A DNA stretch of 64,000 nucleotides from Pararhodobacter marinus (GTDB lineage Bacteria > Pseudomonadota > Alphaproteobacteria > Rhodobacterales > Rhodobacteraceae), in contig NZ_QEYD01000005.1 of NCBI RefSeq assembly GCF_003122215.1, forward strand, positions 1 to 64,000. Direction: 5' to 3'. The position numbers were made by a program, and so were the translations under genes. This document shows, piece after piece, positions 63,078 to 64,000 of the stretch (the first letter of the stretch is position 1; each line of letters starts with the position of its first letter). The notes beneath the pieces are model-generated. The model ran no database searches. It was not told the DNA's origin and was given only the letters and a program-made list of their open reading frames with translations.

Positions 63078-64000
63078 TCAGGTCCCGCCGCCCGCCTCTG
63101 TCTTGGCCTCGCCGCGGCTGGCCATTTTCAGCGCGTCGAGCAGCAGCGCCTTCTTCAGCGGTTTCGCCACGCAGCTCACGAAGCCTTCGTCGAGATACTC
63201 CTTGATCTGATGCGACATCACGTTCGCGGTGAAGGCGATGGCGGGCGGCAGCGCGCGGCCGGTTTCCTGCGCTTCCTGCGCCATCCGGTGACGCGCGGCG
63301 ATACCGCCCAGAACCGGCATGGAGATGTCAAGCAGCACGACGTCGAAATCGGCCGAGCGCCACGCTTCGATCGCCTGTTCGCCATTGGCGACGAGGGTCA
63401 GCTCGACGCCCGAACCGCGCAGCATCGCTTCCAGTACGTGCCGGTTGGTCGCGTTGTCATCGGCCGCCAGCAGCCGCAGCCCGGCCAGTTCCGACCCGGT
63501 CAGGGTCTCGCCCTCGACCTCGCGCAGCATTTCGCGTTCGGGGAAGGGCAGATCGATGGTGATCACCGTGCCCTCGCCCGGAACGGAGCGGACATCGATC
63601 TTGCCCTGCATCAGCGTGACCAGATGGTGAACGATGGACATGCCCAGCCCCGTGCCGCCGTGCCGGCGCGAGATCGAGCCGTCGCCCTGCACGAATGCCT
63701 CGAACAGGGTGTTGAGCTGGTCCTCGCTCATGCCGGGGCCGCTATCGGCGATCGTCACCGTCAGCGGCTGGCCCGCCCGGTTCGCCACCGTGATTTCGAC
63801 CGAGCCCTCTTCGGTGAACTTGATCGCGTTGCTGATCAGGTTGTGCAGGATCTGCCCGAAACGATGCATGTCACCTTCGCGCGCCGGTCCGGGCGGCGTC
63901 AGGCCCGAAATGCTCAGCAAGAGACCTTTTTCCTCGGCCCGGACCTGATGCAGCGCGACGATGCGCTTCATGGTCGCTTCGGGCTGGAACTGCGTGGCTT
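63078..64000 (-). CDS. hybrid sensor histidine kinase, C-terminal part (5' end outside window)
   Basis: 307 residues are visible and the frame stays open through the right edge (reading ...ATQFQPEATMKRIV). From the left edge: HATPase_c (MHRFGQILHNLISNAIKFTEEGSVEITV, ADSGPGMSEDQLNTLFEAFVQGDGSISRRHGGTGLGMSIVHHLV) with N, G1 and G2 boxes, then a receiver domain (LRLLAADDNATNRHVLEAML, VVLLDISMPVLGG with phosphoacceptor Asp, TANVMSHQIKEYLDEGFVSCVAKPLKK with Lys). The sensor and dimerisation regions lie to the right. It is convergent with the island and is not evidently part of it. Confidence 0.9.
   Translation of the reverse strand, partial: ATQFQPEATMKRIVALHQVRAEEKGLLLSISGLTPPGPAREGDMHRFGQILHNLISNAIKFTEEGSVEITVANRAGQPLTVTIADSGPGMSEDQLNTLFEAFVQGDGSISRRHGGTGLGMSIVHHLVTLMQGKIDVRSVPGEGTVITIDLPFPEREMLREVEGETLTGSELAGLRLLAADDNATNRHVLEAMLRGSGVELTLVANGEQAIEAWRSADFDVVLLDISMPVLGGIAARHRMAQEAQETGRALPPAIAFTANVMSHQIKEYLDEGFVSCVAKPLKKALLLDALKMASRGEAKTEAGGGT

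Overview
GC-rich DNA from an alphaproteobacterium, most likely Rhodobacterales (Paracoccus/Rhodobacter/Roseobacter type). Pointers are three kinds of solute importer (two TRAP, one LIV-type ABC), dense same-strand operons with ATGA overlaps, a lysis module like those of rhodobacter phages, and two copies of an intergenic GC hairpin followed by a GA-TATT element. No rRNA, CRISPR array or insertion sequence was seen.

Layout. 1-2806: right end of a prophage (tail-region gene ends, a lysis module with muramidase and overlapping Rz/Rz1-like spanin genes, a small zinc-ribbon protein) ending at a 3' half copy of tRNA-Pro(UGG), which I read as the attachment site. 2818-10481: indolepyruvate oxidoreductase iorAB with a TRAP importer and a divergent LysR gene. 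10506-12754: kynA and kynU, tryptophan to anthranilate, without kynB. 12938-14719: methyltransferase and topoisomerase IB. 14817-23354: an operon of TRAP importer, three SDRs and a 3-ketosteroid-dehydrogenase-like flavoprotein, facing GntR and GST genes. 23462-28886: ASCH protein, LysR, and the DabB/DabA inorganic carbon pump. 29041-37701: GST, MarR and the CoA-thioester route for anthranilate (2-aminobenzoyl-CoA monooxygenase/reductase, SDR, hydratase, acyl-CoA dehydrogenase, CoA ligase, Rid protein). 37769-42770: GFA protein, DMT exporter/Lrp pair, aminotransferase, TetR, SDR. 43203-63053: a large catabolic island with a probable heteromeric acyl-CoA dehydrogenase, hydratase, LIV-type ABC transporter, Rid/WYL pair, acyl-CoA ligase, Baeyer-Villiger-type monooxygenase, IclR regulator, SDR, substrate-binding protein, SMP-30 lactonase, ADP-forming-type CoA ligase, SnoaL-like protein, flavin reductase and a tandem SDR-SDR fusion. 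63078-64000: end of a hybrid sensor kinase that continues past the window.

How the parts fit. iorAB-TRAP, kynA-kynU and the anthraniloyl-CoA operon together suggest an organism specialised in tryptophan-derived aromatics. A 16-bp palindrome centred on TTTCAAGCTTGAAA lies upstream of kynU, and close variants lie between the MarR gene and the anthraniloyl-CoA operon, so one MarR regulator may tie the two halves together. In the 43-63 kb island, palindromes of the form TTCACA-N2-TGTGAA lie before the acyl-CoA dehydrogenase/transporter operon, before the Baeyer-Villiger monooxygenase and before iclR, which suggests a single IclR-controlled pathway for a cyclic ketone or alicyclic acid whose identity cannot be read from the sequence. 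That island and the 14.8-23.4 kb TRAP/SDR operon are the best candidates for undescribed pathways.
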